A DNA stretch of 64,000 nucleotides from Rhyzopertha dominica (taxonomy: Eukaryota; Arthropoda; Insecta; Coleoptera; Bostrichidae): NCBI GenBank assembly GCA_025024175.1, contig QCXZ01000001.1, positions 7,874,001 to 7,938,000 on the forward strand. Direction: 5' to 3'. Positions 1-11,299 of the stretch are shown here, piece by piece (position 1 is the stretch's first letter; the number at the start of each line of letters is the position of its first letter). The translations under genes were made by a program, and so were the position numbers. A model generated the notes under the pieces. The model was not told the origin of the DNA, made no database searches, and saw nothing but the letters and a program-made list of their open reading frames with translations.

Positions 1-1194
1 GTATTTGTGCTGGTAAAGTACCTAATGATGCACGGTGCTAATATCTCTTTGTGAAGCAATACGATCTTCGATAAATGAGTCCAGTAACTCAAGCGGTAGA
101 TATACAGTATTGGAATGATTGGCTCCGCCCTCAAGTCTGTAAAAGGTTTGTAGTGTGTAATTGTTACGTCACAATTGGTGGGTGCATTATTCATGACGTA
201 AACTCTTTGTTATTACTGTGGACTGCATACTTTTTATTATATCAGGGCTGCTTTTTTCAACCTCCGATGTGTTATAAAAAATTAACATTAACATAAAGAA
301 TATTGTATTATTAAATGTGTAGTAAAGTCATACTCATTTTTCTACAAAATCGCCAAAACTCCAACTCGGTCAAGTACATTTTCTGGAGCTTTTCGTTGGT
401 GGCAAAACGTTATCTGAGTAACCATGAAACAAACGAGTAGAATTAAACGAAGAGGCTTGCTTTCGTTCAGCATGGAATAGTCTGCGCTTGGTACCAGTAC
501 TTTTTGTATGTTTTGAGAATTCGAAAGGTTTAATTAAATATGTTGCAATTTCTTTTGGTATAGTACCAAATTTATATTTTGATATCGAAAAAAGAATAAT
601 CGTCTGGGCGAAGATATGAATTTCCAGTAAATGGTTCGAAATATTTTGTCTTTCGTCCTTATAACATATAAATAACTATTTTATGTAAATGGATCTTATT
701 TTTATAACCATTCGGAGGCTGAGAAACAGACATCCTTCGTATTGGTCTACTCTAATCTACACAATGTAGTACCCCTATTCTTATGTTGTGTGCCTAACTG
801 TGTGACGTCACAGTGCACGAAAACCTCTCGTCTTATTCAACTCCAGTATTTATGTACTTGTATTGGATTAAAGCTCAGTTTTGTTGTACATCATTGGCGG
901 CGTTCCTTCATGAGTTTCTTAAAATGTGCGCTACTCTTGATATCGTGCATTTTGACATCAGCACTACACGGAGAAGTTTCGTACGATCCAAGAACGCAGG
1001 AACACTCCAGCAAGATCCTTATTGCATATAACATGTCCATATGAAGCGTTACAAAAATTACCACATATCAAACTAGCGTGTAATTTCTTTATTGTCCCCG
1101 TGTTGTAAACAATGCATGTTGCAACCGGTCTGTCACCTACTGCAAAAAGTCCCACCGTTTTTAGCGGAAGCACGCCAAGTTCCGTAATAAATCA
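1..1194. other. AT-rich stretch, nothing recognised
   Basis: No transposon protein, RNA gene or repeat structure is recognisable. The longest open frame (742-1044, plus, 100 codons) shows no family motif, and two other frames overlap it, so I treat it as chance. Confidence 0.4.
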
Positions 1195-1480
1195 CGAGTT
1201 GATATCTTGGGGCTCATTACCATCTAGAACGTGTATATGAGTTGTGCCGGCGTTCAATATGCAGTACGCACGGCCAGTTTCTGAGCGCCCCCGACTGAGC
1301 TGAATGGCGCTAGTGTCGACAAGATTAATAGTTGCCTTTGATACAACACTTTACCGTACTTTATGACGTTTCCCGTTACACCGTCAGCAGGACATTCGCC
1401 GGCATCGAGACCGGTGAGGATATTAGATTGATGCTAGTCGGGGCGAGTTTATACTGTGTACCTATACCTTTAAGTGCTGT
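1195..1480. other. GC-richer unique island
   Basis: Base composition rises here relative to the flanks and CpG is frequent (CGTCAGCAGGACATTCGCCG lies inside). No coding frame with family similarity and no repeat is seen. It could be a regulatory or conserved noncoding element, which is inference only. Confidence 0.25.
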
Positions 1481-1819
1481 ACTTACCAGGAAGTACTTGG
1501 TATACCACGTACAACGCCATAATAGTCCAAAACAAGACGATTTTTAGGTACTCCACTAATACTGTGGATACGAGATCTTTGGTTTGTGCATCTCTGCACA
1601 ATTTTCTGAAAAAGTCCTAGTTCCACCTTGTCGTTATGAGTAAAAGCAAGGACCCGTCTAAGAAATATTCGTGGATTAATATGAAGAACTTGTTAAAACT
1701 ACGTACCCTCACGCCACAGTTACAATTTAGAATTGTTCTCTTCTATATCCTCCATAAGCTCCCAGCAAATAAAAAACACCGTAGTAGGTGCCTCTCTCAG
1801 AAATTTTTCAAATAACGCA

Positions 1820-1950
1820 TATTCCTTCTCATCCCTTTGCGCCTATCTATCCATCGTGTTGAAGATTGACTTGACAATCGAGATCTGATTGGAGTTTTTC
1901 TACTGTTTTTCTTGAATACTTCATCCAAAATAGATACATACATGTATTGG
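1820..1950 (+). repeat. LINE 3'-end relic, same family as 39620-40010
   Basis: The segment starting CTATCTATCCATCGTGTTG and ending in the ATAGATACATACATGTATTGG region matches in order the end of the LINE C-terminus at 39897-40000 (TCTATCCATCGTGTTG, then TTTTCTTCAATACT, then ATCCA plus an ATACATA tract). At 39.9 kb this sequence encodes the last residues after a CCHC-like tail, so the copy here is probably the terminal coding sequence and start of the 3' UTR of another decayed copy. The minus-strand open frame at 1797-1979 is a shadow. Confidence 0.45.
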
Positions 1951-2001
1951 CAGCAACGACAGTCACCAGACGCTCCCATTATTAGTGCAACCTAAAATAT
2001 T

Positions 2002-2447
2002 TCAAAATTTGTTATCTGTAACGTCTAGAAGGTTATCAGATGTTACCTTGATCATTAAACATTTTTTGTCACAAGCCCTTCGCAAAAAATTTTCCACATG
2101 CTCTATTCCCAATACTTCAGCTTTTTTCCCTTTGTATCCTCTCGACACACTGTTCAGGTAAGGAGTGAGTTTACTATATTTTCCAATGTCTATGTTTCTA
2201 TAAACCTTTATTGCAGCCTTCAGCATCGAGTACTTTGACCACATGGATGAAATTGCATACTTCTTCTTCAAATTTAAGAAATGCGATAACAGTAGTTCCT
2301 CATTTATGGTAAATACACCCCGTTTTTCATTCCATTCGTTAAATTCGAAAAATATTTTTTATAATGTTCCTTGGACTTCGCAGGCAATAATTGTAGAGTT
2401 GCTTCTTTAGCTTCATTCAAAATTATCCCAGGAACACTTTCTTCCAT
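2002..2447 (-). pseudogene. Tyrosine-recombinase (Crypton-like) N-terminal fragment
   Basis: Read on the minus strand from an ATG at 2447, the protein begins MEESVPGIILNEAKEATL, continues LLPAKSKEHYKKYFS, needs one frameshift near 2341-2345, then continues FNEWNEKRG and ends near TSDNLLDV. The motif set (LP-KSK--Y--Y--F--W, then WSKYSMLKAAI, then YSKLTPYL and GYKGKKAEV) is what I know as the N-terminal SAM-like core-binding domain of tyrosine recombinases carried by insect transposons, often called Crypton-type. The catalytic domain (R, HxxR, Y) is absent downstream. A separate fragment of that catalytic domain lies at 3130-3300 on the same strand, but upstream, so the two pieces are not in gene order. 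The family call rests on remembered motif pattern; the fragment is clearly broken. Confidence 0.6.
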
Positions 2448-3129
2448 TTCTCACCAACTTCACAATTTTTTACAAATGGAATCGATAAACAATCGACAAT
2501 AAATAGCAACAATTCATCACCTCCTGATTTTTTAGTTAATTTCTATGATTTTTGGGGTGGCAGCCGCTGTCACAGCGAAATGTCAAATTATTTTTTTATG
2601 AAATCAGATAAAATTCCTGTAATTTTGGTGCTAAATGCCCGTGATTATGGATAAAATGTTGTATAGTATCCGTGTTCACTCTCGCGTCTAAACATTCATT
2701 CTTGCGTGAACAAAATGCTATCTGAAACACTTATACAACAGATAACTATTATCACACCTCTGTGATTTGACAGGTACAGTTTATCAACATTTTCATGGAT
2801 ACCCTTGCTAATTCAAAATTTCGTAAGATTTTGGGTTTTTCGGGATTACACCTGTTGTATGGCGTCACTCTAGTTGACCAGCTGTTATACCTATAAACTG
2901 CACCTCTATTTCCTTTTCTTTTTCCTGATTGGTAGTAAAAAATATAGGATTTTTTTATTATTTATTATTTCTGAATAAACAACTATTGCATATGTTAATA
3001 TTATCATGCGAAGTATTGGGGATCCCAAGCTATTTTTCAGATTTGTTGAATTTGAAACTTTAATAATTATTTTCTTGTGATTGTATGGATTTTCTTAAAC
3101 GCCAGAACTGGAGGTCCCAGAGATGGGCG
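2448..3129. other. Noncoding sequence between two recombinase fragments
   Basis: There is no open frame with similarity. By position it would be the 3' UTR of the upstream fragment (3130-3300) and the 5' leader of the downstream one (2002-2447), both on the minus strand. It holds no obvious inverted repeat; Crypton-type elements are not expected to have one. Confidence 0.3.
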
Positions 3130-3300
3130 TGTGAGATATTCCAATTTTTTTCTTAACGAAGTCTTCAAATAACCTTCTCTACGGCTGAGGATTTCCAGCC
3201 ACCATGATTTTTAATCGCCAGCAAGTTTTCGCCATTATTGTCGCATGAGATGCAGACGATCTGCGGAAGCAACGTGCTGTGTAGGCTTGTGGATCAAGGA
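3130..3300 (-). pseudogene. Tyrosine-recombinase C-terminal catalytic fragment
   Basis: Minus-strand translation gives three overlapping pieces in different frames: TARCFRRSSAS, then CDNNGENLLAIKNHGGWKSS, then EGYLKTSLRKKIGIS. Joined by frameshifts they follow the C-terminal signature of this recombinase group: a CFRR segment, H-x-x-W (HGGW) and the nucleophilic tyrosine in EGY. In the family, His/Trp and Tyr belong to the active site that cleaves and rejoins DNA strands. The HxxR arginine region is degraded. The fragment sits 5' of the N-terminal fragment at 2002-2447 on the same strand, so it is best read as the tail of a different, tandem copy or as a rearranged one. Confidence 0.6.
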
Positions 3301-4329
3301 GCTGTAGTTATTTTGAGATCATTTGTGGCACTTTTCCTATCGGTAGGAAAAAGAATTTGTGGGGGGTGATTTATTCTGGTTTCGAGATTCTTTATCAAAT
3401 ATATCCAGTTTAATCCACTGATGACGTAATGTTATTTCTGCTCGCTTGCAATAACAATAACTCATATTGTGGAGAACTCAATAAATTTACTCACTTTTGT
3501 CGTGAGAAATTCCTTGTCTGGGGCCTTATCTATGAAAGCTCTTATTACCTAGAAACGGAAGTATATTTTAGACTTTTTAGATTGATAACCTTCTCCGTAT
3601 CTTTTCAGCAGGACGGTTTGTCTTTTGACATTTCAGTTTTTCGAAGTAAGCAAATAACACACTTTCTGCTATGTTTGCTGCTTGGTGCCCGTCGCACCAG
3701 TTGTGAGTTTATTATACTCCCCCGTGTAAGGTATTCGTGATTTTTCTAGGAGCAGTTTTTCGTCAGCACACGGTTACCTTGCAAAAAGATCACACTTTTG
3801 CTTTTATTATATTTTTGTATTAAATAACTTTGCACGTGAAAAAGCTCAGTTTGAAACAGCGCGATTCCAAATGCCAAAATGATTATCAGTAAATTATTAA
3901 AGATTTAACTAAAAAGGTTTTCTAGTAATTTAGCAAGACGCAAATTATATTGTTCTGCATAAAAAAAGATGAAAAGTGTGTGACTTGAATAAACATCCAA
4001 ATGATAAAATATCAAACAAAGTTGTAATGCACTCATTGGATGCCATGCTAAAATGGCACGATCAAATGGAATATTTAAATAAAAATTAACACAAGGATTT
4101 TCCAACTGTAATGCCTTAGGAACCCAAAATTAAGGGTTGAATGTGTATGAAAATGAAACCATAGGTTTGTTTGTAAAGCCCTTCAGAAAGATCTAATAAG
4201 CCGAAACTGTTATATTATTGATGAAACATTTAATTTAACTGAAGTTTTCAAGACTAACAATACAGATAAAGCGAAAGAAGGGTTCGAAAATAATAAGTAA
4301 TTGCGGATTAAACTATTCATCACGTCCTT
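3301..4329. other. AT-rich stretch, nothing recognised
   Basis: The 103-codon open frame at 3429-3740 has no recognisable motif and biased, low-complexity composition. No repeats or RNA genes are seen. Confidence 0.4.
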
Positions 4330-4990
4330 GTTGCACGTTGTGTAACAAAAAATTCCCGCTCAGATTTTACTCCAAACGCTCTTGCATTCCAAGTTTTCAC
4401 CCCCACCCCACCCAATCAGGGGCTTTGGATGCAGGAGCTCCCATCTAGCTGAGATAAGAGCAGATAGCATCTCGTGTTTTAAAAACTCCACTAACTTCTG
4501 ACTAAGAATCATTAAGATAAAGCCGCCAGATTAATGGGAAACTGTAGCGGAAAATTTCACGTAAAAATTACACTACTTTATATCATCCAGTGATAAGTCT
4601 AAAATATCACTCGCTTCCAGGTATGCGGCCGACGTCGTGGAGGAAAAATGGCAGAAATAATTAGAATTTAAAAAACCCGCGTTGCGGCCGCACTCCGTTA
4701 TTGTTTTGGTCCCTCTTAATGTCCCCTAAATGGCACTTTAAATTACATCACTATTAAATAATTTCGCTTATCTGCTCGCTCGTTTAAATGGGTTTCTTAT
4801 ACAGCGGGTTGGACGTTTCGTTGTCTCGATTGGCCAAGCGTGACAGAAAAAATACATTTATTGCGGTAATTTTGTTTGCAGCATCGTTTGTCAACAACTG
4901 TTGCATTATTTCTGCAGATATTTTGTGTGCGTCTGAGATTTTTTTCGTGATTATGGCGTTAACTACACCTTTCGTGGGAGTTAGTGGCTA
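4330..4990. other. GC-richer unique island, candidate regulatory DNA
   Basis: The segment has raised GC and CpG with two GCGGCCG motifs (4625-4631 and 4684-4690), short TAAT/TTTATTG-type A/T cores and no repeat structure. The 67-codon plus frame at 4788-4991 lacks any family motif. I suspect a conserved noncoding element. Confidence 0.3.
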
Positions 4991-4999
4991 ATGAGCTAT

Positions 5000-5532
5000 T
5001 GATTAAGAAATGGTGTAAGAGAATAAAAGATACGGATAGTTGTCACCAGAAAAAGCAATTAAATGTCTAGAAATAAATGTGATAACTGTATCTATAAATA
5101 CGTCAACAGACATTTTAAATTCTGACGCGTGTTTGTTTTTAATTCCACTAAAAAGCTCTAGTCCGATAATTGTAGAATGACAGTTGTTAACATTGAAGAG
5201 TTAAATACGATCTATCTAAATTTCAATTAAACTGAATTGCCTTACATATTATAGGAAACTCACTTACTTTATTAAACAAACAAAAATATGCGTTATGGTG
5301 ACCCCATTAAGCAAATATTTAATAAGAAATATGCAATTATAAATAAATATACGAATCTAAAACAATAAATATTTAGCATGGGGAGAATCAGATAGCAAAT
5401 GTGGAAGTGTATTTTATTCAATTAGTATATCCAGTTTGTTTTGAAGATAGTTAATGACAAAGCAAAAGGGTCAGCTTTCTATGAGATGTATTAAAAACTT
5501 TACTCATTAGCATTAAGAATTCAAACAGAGCC
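5000..5532. other. AT-rich stretch, nothing recognised
   Basis: No coding, repeat or RNA signal is visible beyond general A/T richness. Confidence 0.35.
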
Positions 5533-5740
5533 TTATAGGGGTTTACTACTACTTACTGTACTACTACTGGATGCACTTTGAAATTTCTTCCCTGAGTCGT
5601 GCTCTTGCTCCAAGACGTCACTAACCTCTTCGACATTTTCAGAACCGGCACTCCATGGTCTCCAAATGACGTTGATTGTAAAAGCATAATAAATAAGACG
5701 AAAAGAATGATAGTAAAACCATAACTTAATGTCCTACCTT
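5533..5740 (-). other. Possible short minus-strand coding exon, unidentified
   Basis: A minus-strand frame of 68 codons without an ATG ends in a TAA at 5535-5533. Its last 40 residues are acidic then serine-rich (ENVEEVSDVLEQEHDSGKK, then SASSSSTVSSS), a composition unlike the surrounding noise. A pyrimidine-rich tract followed by TTTGGAG lies near the middle and could serve as a splice acceptor just before an ATGGAGTGCC. It could be a terminal exon of a host or transposon gene, or chance. I do not recognise a family. Confidence 0.2.
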
Positions 5741-7079
5741 ATTACTTTGAACAACAATGATGAGTCTTAAAAAAATTATAAAACGCAATGAACATTCCTT
5801 CAACAAAAGAACGAGTACGCACAAAAAACAACAGGTAAGTGATCAAAATTGTTAAAGTTTCAAAGAAAGTCATATTGGCTTAAATCCCCTTGCAGCAAAT
5901 TAGGTATGTACGAACGCCGAACATTTTAGTCAACAGTAATGTCACAGGTAATATAAGATCCTGATATAAACGACGAGACTGACGAGACCAAATTGGCTTT
6001 AATAATTTGGCATTAGCCTTTTGTATAAGATTATCGAAATTTTGCGCTTATTTTTAATTTTCACGTCATTGCAATTCAATCAAAATCTAAATATTTACTT
6101 AATGATTTATTACTTTATAGTACACTTGAAAAAGCGAAGTTGTAATCGGACTAAACCGTCAAACTATAATAGGAAATTCTTCCCCCACCNCATTATGCTG
6201 TCTAATATTCAAGAAATTGGCCAAGGTAACACAACTTTGAATTCTTCTTTTTATTATTTGTATTTTATCTTCGGAAAATTATATTTCCAGTTATTATAAG
6301 TTTTGCCCCATATATACTCATACATTTTACTGCAATTATGTATTGAAGGTAATCTTAATATACTATCATTGCTTTTTGGCGATATGTAAACAGTAACATA
6401 ATGAATAAAGTCAAACTGAGTTCACCCACATTTTTACGAACATCTTTTTTACTCAGGGATTACCACAATATCTTCAATTTAATCTTCAATTTAATTTCAC
6501 AATTCTCTTCTTATTATAAATATGACACCACCACTTCATATAAAAGACTGGAGCTCCATGACATTATTATTAGGTCGTTCAGAAATGAAATGAACTAAAA
6601 AATTAATTAGAAGAGGTTTAGGCCAATTTGGAACCAAGAATATTAAATAATTTGGTTGGAGGCATGAATTCTAGAATTTTTGAGCTAACTAGAAAGAATG
6701 GAGGCCAAACCCATTATTAATGTACTAATGATTTGCTAAAATTTGTTCAATTCTGTGTGAAATTTAGATGAGGCTATAGTTGTGCACCAGTCCAATCTAA
6801 AAAATATTTTATTAAAATACGGAAACTGTTAATAAATGACTGTGAATAGTCTACTTCCTATAATTTTCGTTTCTTTTATCCCTTTTGTTAATTACATTAA
6901 TTTACGTTTTCATTTGACGAAGAAAAGCTTAAAATTTAGAATGGAGCTATAGTTATGCTCCGCTATTTATATTAAACAATAGAGTATTGAAAATAGTAAG
7001 CTGAAACTTATTTTTATATTTTGCCATGCTTTTGGCCCATCTGTCTATTAAAAGTATCTGGAGCACAGCAAATTAGGAA
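5741..7079. other. Very AT-rich stretch, nothing recognised
   Basis: Simple A/T-rich sequence with one ambiguous base at 6190. Open frames of 92 and 65 codons lack motifs. Confidence 0.4.
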
Positions 7080-7420
7080 TTCGAGATTGTGGGATTTGTC
7101 GGTAAAACGATAATTCTCTTTGACGCCTGAAAATCTTGTGAAACGTTATTGGTCACATTTCGGGCATGTCAAGATCATAAAGCGCCGCCCACCTCGTACG
7201 TAATAGCCTAATAAAACATGCAAATCCGAGTGCGCCCGCGAACAATTTGCATATTCCCCGATAACCAATAGATAATGGCCATTTTAATATCTACGATCTA
7301 AATAAATATCTTTACAGGCTTTTTCCCCGAGCCGTAGCGCTCGTACCCATTGCGGAGATATGATTTGATAGCTACAAGGACGGCCGGAATTTAATCTCGC
7401 GGTTTAATGGTATAAATTAT
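7080..7420. promoter_or_regulatory. GC-rich island with two inverted octamer sites
   Basis: The sequence departs from its A/T-rich flanks and carries ATGCAAAT at 7218-7225 and its reverse complement ATTTGCAT at 7245-7252, 27 bp apart. This octamer is the classic POU-domain binding site. TAATAG, GATAACC and GATAATGG cores lie nearby. No coding frame or repeat explains the segment. Regulatory function is inferred. Confidence 0.35.
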
Positions 7421-7818
7421 TCAATGTGATAAGCAAATAGGTAAAACTCATTCCTTAATCTCTTGACCAGTCGGCGTAACCGGGAAAATACCGTTCCTGT
7501 CGGTCTGCCAAAGGATTCTGACGTCGGCGAAGGCAAATCCAGTTTCAGCAGGCGCCGTACCTACTATACGTTTTTCAGCTAGGATTACACATTACCCAGG
7601 AAAAGGGTATGCCCTGGTCGAAAACTGTAAACCAGAATGTTTTTTTTTCATATCATATTGCAAAAATAGCCTTATCATAAAATGTTACTGAATGGAGAGT
7701 ACCCGACAAAAAGGATCCCTTATTTCTTAATCAATGGCAATAATCCTCAACTTGCTTAAAAATTAATACCTATTGCGTGTGTAATAAATTATCTCAGTTT
7801 TTGGGAAAACTTATAAAA
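7421..7818. other. Unassigned, nothing recognised
   Basis: Mixed composition. Its left part (7460-7570) is GC-richer and may belong to the preceding island. No coding or repeat signal is visible. Confidence 0.3.
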
Positions 7819-8445
7819 CTGATCTTCGTCGAGGTATTTATAATCTGGTTGGGCGAATGTTGAAACAAGACATTGTCAATATTTATCGGAATCAAAACAA
7901 ATCGACAATTTACCGCACAATCAAAGAATGTGAAGAAAAGAACAAGCTATCCTAACTTGCATAATAGCGATTGGCCTCGGGTTTTTAACCAATTAAGGGA
8001 GGCTAGACCAAATGGCCAGAATAGTTAATGTTGGACAAAGGACGGTTTTTAGGATCTTATCAAGCAAGAATATTGTCTGTCGGAAAAGAAGAAAGCTCCA
8101 TACATAGAGAGGCTCAATTAGAGAGAGTTGCCGCGCGTTGATACGAGGAAATTTCGTCAACAAGTTGACTGTGATGGACGACGAAAAATATTTCACATTA
8201 TCTAACACTGAGATGAAGGGAAATGATAATTTTTACACAGACGATTACGAGAATGTTCCTTATGACGTTAAATTTAAAAGCAAAAGAAGAATTAGGACAG
8301 AACTTTGGTAAGTTGTGCCATTGCTACTGTTCGGGCCCAAAGCTTAAACAAAAAAGATTTTTCTAGTTATTTATTGTACCTACTAAAGCGAGACATAATT
8401 GAAAGCTCTGCCATGCCAGATTTTTTGAAGCTGTGTATAAATAAA
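7819..8445 (+). pseudogene. Tc1/mariner-superfamily (DDE_3-type) transposase relic
   Basis: The plus strand encodes, in several frames, the parts of a cut-and-paste transposase in the right order. First comes a helix-turn-helix region (DLRRGIYNLVGRMLKQDIV, then STIYRTIKECEEK near 7905-7945). Next is a second HTH, ARIVNVGQRTVFRILSSKN, followed by CRKRRKLHT (8020-8105). Then comes the first catalytic segment VMDDEKYFTLSN at 8173-8208, followed by NDNFYTDDYENVPYDVKFK. SLNKKDFSSYLLYLLKR (8342-8393) is a weak tail. In this insect transposase family the first catalytic aspartate is in MDDEKYFT, and it is preserved. The second D and third D/E are not visible, and multiple stops and frameshifts are present. 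Family assignment is from remembered motifs; inactivity is certain from the stops. Confidence 0.65.
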
Positions 8446-10115
8446 TAACCTTAAATATAAAAATTTATCTTTTTCGAAGAGGTGCCTTTATCCCAAAACC
8501 ATCGAAAAAATTGGTAAAAATGCTACAGATGCTATATATTAAATATAAAATTTGTCGGAGTGTTATAAAAATGGAATAGGAACAGGTAAAAAAATAGGAC
8601 AAAATTTGTATTATAATTATTCCTTAACTAACAGAAGACTATGAATTTGACTACGTTATAAGTTTTCTGGTGATATGAATTTAAGTGTCTGGTGTCGAAT
8701 AAAGCAAATTTAGTGTTTTACAGTTTTTTCTTTATTTTCTAATAGCTTTTTGGAAGACGTGTTCTATACATATAATTAGATAGCAGGCGATGACAGCATA
8801 CGTACTGATTACTCGCATGTTATTACCAAACAAGCGACAGTAATAGTCATTATATTCACTGTACTTAGTTGTTTTTTCGGGTAGTTGAAATAAACTTCCA
8901 AGTAGCCGAAAATGGTTGAAGATTCATTCTATAAATCAATTTACACTTTATATTTTCTACATGTTACGATCACAAAAATTGATATCACTGTACTGTTATT
9001 CCATCAACTTATAATGTGTGACACGCCATTTGCTGTATTATCGACGTTAATTATGCAAAAAACTAGTCAAGTACCTCATAAAATGCGTCATACATGCGTA
9101 ATGTGCTTAATGACTTTAGTCATAACATAATTCCATAAGCGTTTATCTTATAAAATGGCTAGGCTTTTCTATACGATAGTTATAAATTTCTTCCTTACAA
9201 GACAGGAGTCTTGATATAAAACAGCCTAGAGCTACACCATATTTGCGTCCATTAACACAACATCAAATTTGGCAAAGCAGGTTTTATTCGTCCATGCATT
9301 GAACACATTAAATTTTATTATCTTAAAGTAACATGTTGATATAGAAATGGAAGCAACAAAAGATCATTTTTAACAAATTATAAGACGGTTTTAAGAAGAA
9401 GTCACTTGCTTTTCAGAGAAGTTAATGTGTATCTGTTATTTTAAAAATTAATATTAGATATTAGTTAATATTAAACTAAATTAAATTAAATTAAATTAAA
9501 AATGTGTCAAATGAGAAATTGTTGTTTACCACAATCGCCAGCTCCACAATTTTTGAGAAGAGTATAACCTTGTAAAGACATACTTGGCTACGGCTTTAAA
9601 AAACTCAGCCATTTTATTAAGTTCCCAAAAAATATGAAGCTTAGTATTATTATTAAAAATAATTATTCTGATTTTAATATAATCAGGCATCAAAACAATG
9701 AAATATTTTGGTCTTTGCATTTTGTAAAACAAAACATTTCAAACACTTTTGATAAATTTATCGAATTATATTTTTGTATAATTATTTGTACATGTTTAAA
9801 AACTAAAACAATAATTAATTACCAATAATGTCCATAAAGACCACCATTATTATGAGTGCATGTATTGCACCGTTTCAAAACAGTGAGCAAAGTATTCTAA
9901 TAGAACGCCTATCGATTGCCATAAAAGCTTCTTCAACGGCTTCTCTTTTATGACTTCGGTAGTAGGCTTGTTTTGATTTGCTCCCAATATAAAAAAAAAA
10001 CCTATAACTGAAAGGTGATCGAAGTGGCCATGGAAGTTGGAGAAAAACTTNAAATATTGGCTAAAAATTGTATATGGAGTGCATAAAAGTAACATATCAA
10101 TTACTGAAATGCAAG
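8446..10115. other. Very AT-rich stretch with an (AAATT)n tract
   Basis: A pure pentanucleotide repeat of AAATT lies at about 9476-9500. No transposon protein or RNA gene is recognised, and open frames here are short and motif-free. One ambiguous base lies at 10051. Confidence 0.4.
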
Positions 10116-10221
10116 TCTATGTTGTGCTGTCTACACCTCAACCAACTGCTGATAGATCTATTTCGCTGTCATTACAGCTCATCAGTGCAGTTTAGGTCTA
10201 GTGTAGACAGCACGGCATAGA
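10116..10221. mobile_element. 106-bp MITE with 21-bp terminal inverted repeats
   Basis: The left end TCTATGTTGTGCTGTCTACAC and the right end, reverse-complemented, agree at 19 of 21 positions. The element is only 106 bp, has no coding capacity, and no parental transposase is recognisable in the window. A target duplication is not evident, so the superfamily is undetermined. Confidence 0.55.
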
Positions 10222-10270
10222 ACTGGTTTTGCTTATATACCATTGCTTTGGTATAATATAATAACATAAT

Positions 10271-10392
10271 GCCTTTTTGCATCTTTAAGTATTCTATAAA
10301 CGTTGTGACAATGTTTACACGAGTACCACTGTTTTATAAAAATTGTTTTATAAACGTTTGCCTGACCATTATAAAGTTGTAAGTTGCTAGTT
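10271..10392 (+). repeat. Dispersed ~120-bp repeat, copy A
   Basis: It begins GCCTTTTTGCATCTTTAAG and ends near CTAGT, and matches the segment at 25787-25907 with roughly a tenth of positions different. It includes TTTATAAAA palindromic cores and the shared string CGTTTGCCTGACCATTATAA. Similarity stops at similar points in both copies, so it is a defined repeat unit. Its class is unknown; the CTAGT end recalls Helitron 3' ends, but no hairpin is visible. Confidence 0.5.
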
Positions 10393-10557
10393 GGGATATC
10401 TTCCCATTCCAGTCCTTATATTTCCTTAACATGCGCTAGTCAGTCGCACTCCTAGCAATCAGCATGTACCCCTCCAACCCAGCGTAGACGGCCGGCCCGG
10501 CGGTATATCCGAGAGTGGCAGAAATGCTGACCGTACGCTGGTTCAATCAATCAATCA

Positions 10558-10863
10558 ACCAACCAGGACAACGCTACTGTACACAAAAGCCATATTGCAA
10601 TGAATGCTATTCACGACGCAGGATTTGAATTGCACCAAGACCCTCCCTATTCACCAGCCCCAGCACCCAACGATTACTTCTTATTTCCCAAATTGAAAGA
10701 ATATCTACGTAGGATCAGATATGACGATGCTTATCAGGTGATGACAGCAGTAAACGACTGGTTAGAGGTCCAACCACAAGAATTCTTTTCTAGAGGAATC
10801 AGAGCATTGGAACGTCGTTGGACCAAATGCATCGAAGTTCAAGGAGACTATGTCGAAAAATAA
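10558..10863 (+). pseudogene. Mariner DD34D transposase, C-terminal part
   Basis: The frame reads QDNATVHKSHIAMNAIH, then PPYSPAPAPNDYFLFPKLKE, and ends IEVQGDYVEK before a TAA at 10861-10863. QDNA carries the second catalytic aspartate and PNDYFLFP the third; exactly 34 residues separate them, which is the diagnostic spacing of mariner transposases. The ending GDYVEK is the normal mariner C-terminus. The N-terminal two thirds, with the HTH and first aspartate, is missing: upstream lies a TCAA repeat (about 10543-10559) that seems to interrupt the frame. Family consensus has SPDLAPSD, here SPAPAPND, so the copy is diverged. An ATG-only reading would start at 10600 and miss the second aspartate. 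Confidence 0.85.
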
Positions 10864-11299
10864 ACATACAGTTATTTTCACGTTTTGTGTCTTTCTATGC
10901 CAGGGACCGTAATTAATTATATTTCCTCGTATTTGCATTCAGGGGCCTATAAGAAGACCCAATTTCATACGTACTTTTTTAAAGTAGGTATTTAAGAAGT
11001 TAGCAATCTATGTGCAGTGAAATGAGTAGTTCAAATCTACCGTAAATAACGTTGCATGGAATTCAGTATATTTTCAAATTTACTATATTAGGGTATGATG
11101 CAAAAGGGACGGCAATAGTTACTCAGCCAGTTTTTCTAAAATTTTCGATACTAGCACTAGTTCAAAACATTTGACCGATTTAAAACAAATTCTTATTTGT
11201 CCATTTAGTTTTTCAGATTTTTTTTAGAAAGTAAGTCTGCCGGGTCATTTATTGCGTTAACCACGACGAGTAATCCCTGACCTCGAACAAAATTAGTTT
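10864..11299. other. Downstream of mariner, nothing recognised
   Basis: The first part may be the mariner 3' UTR, but no terminal inverted repeat can be paired because the 5' end of the element is lost. The rest is A/T-rich without features. Confidence 0.3.

Noticed and set aside
742..1044. 100-codon plus frame with a cysteine-rich start
   Set aside because: Cysteines do not fit a known finger spacing, and another frame overlaps it; treated as chance.
10380..10395. CTAGT end considered as a Helitron 3' terminus
   Set aside because: No hairpin 10-20 bp before it and no TC start or AT target site could be shown, so only a dispersed repeat is reported.
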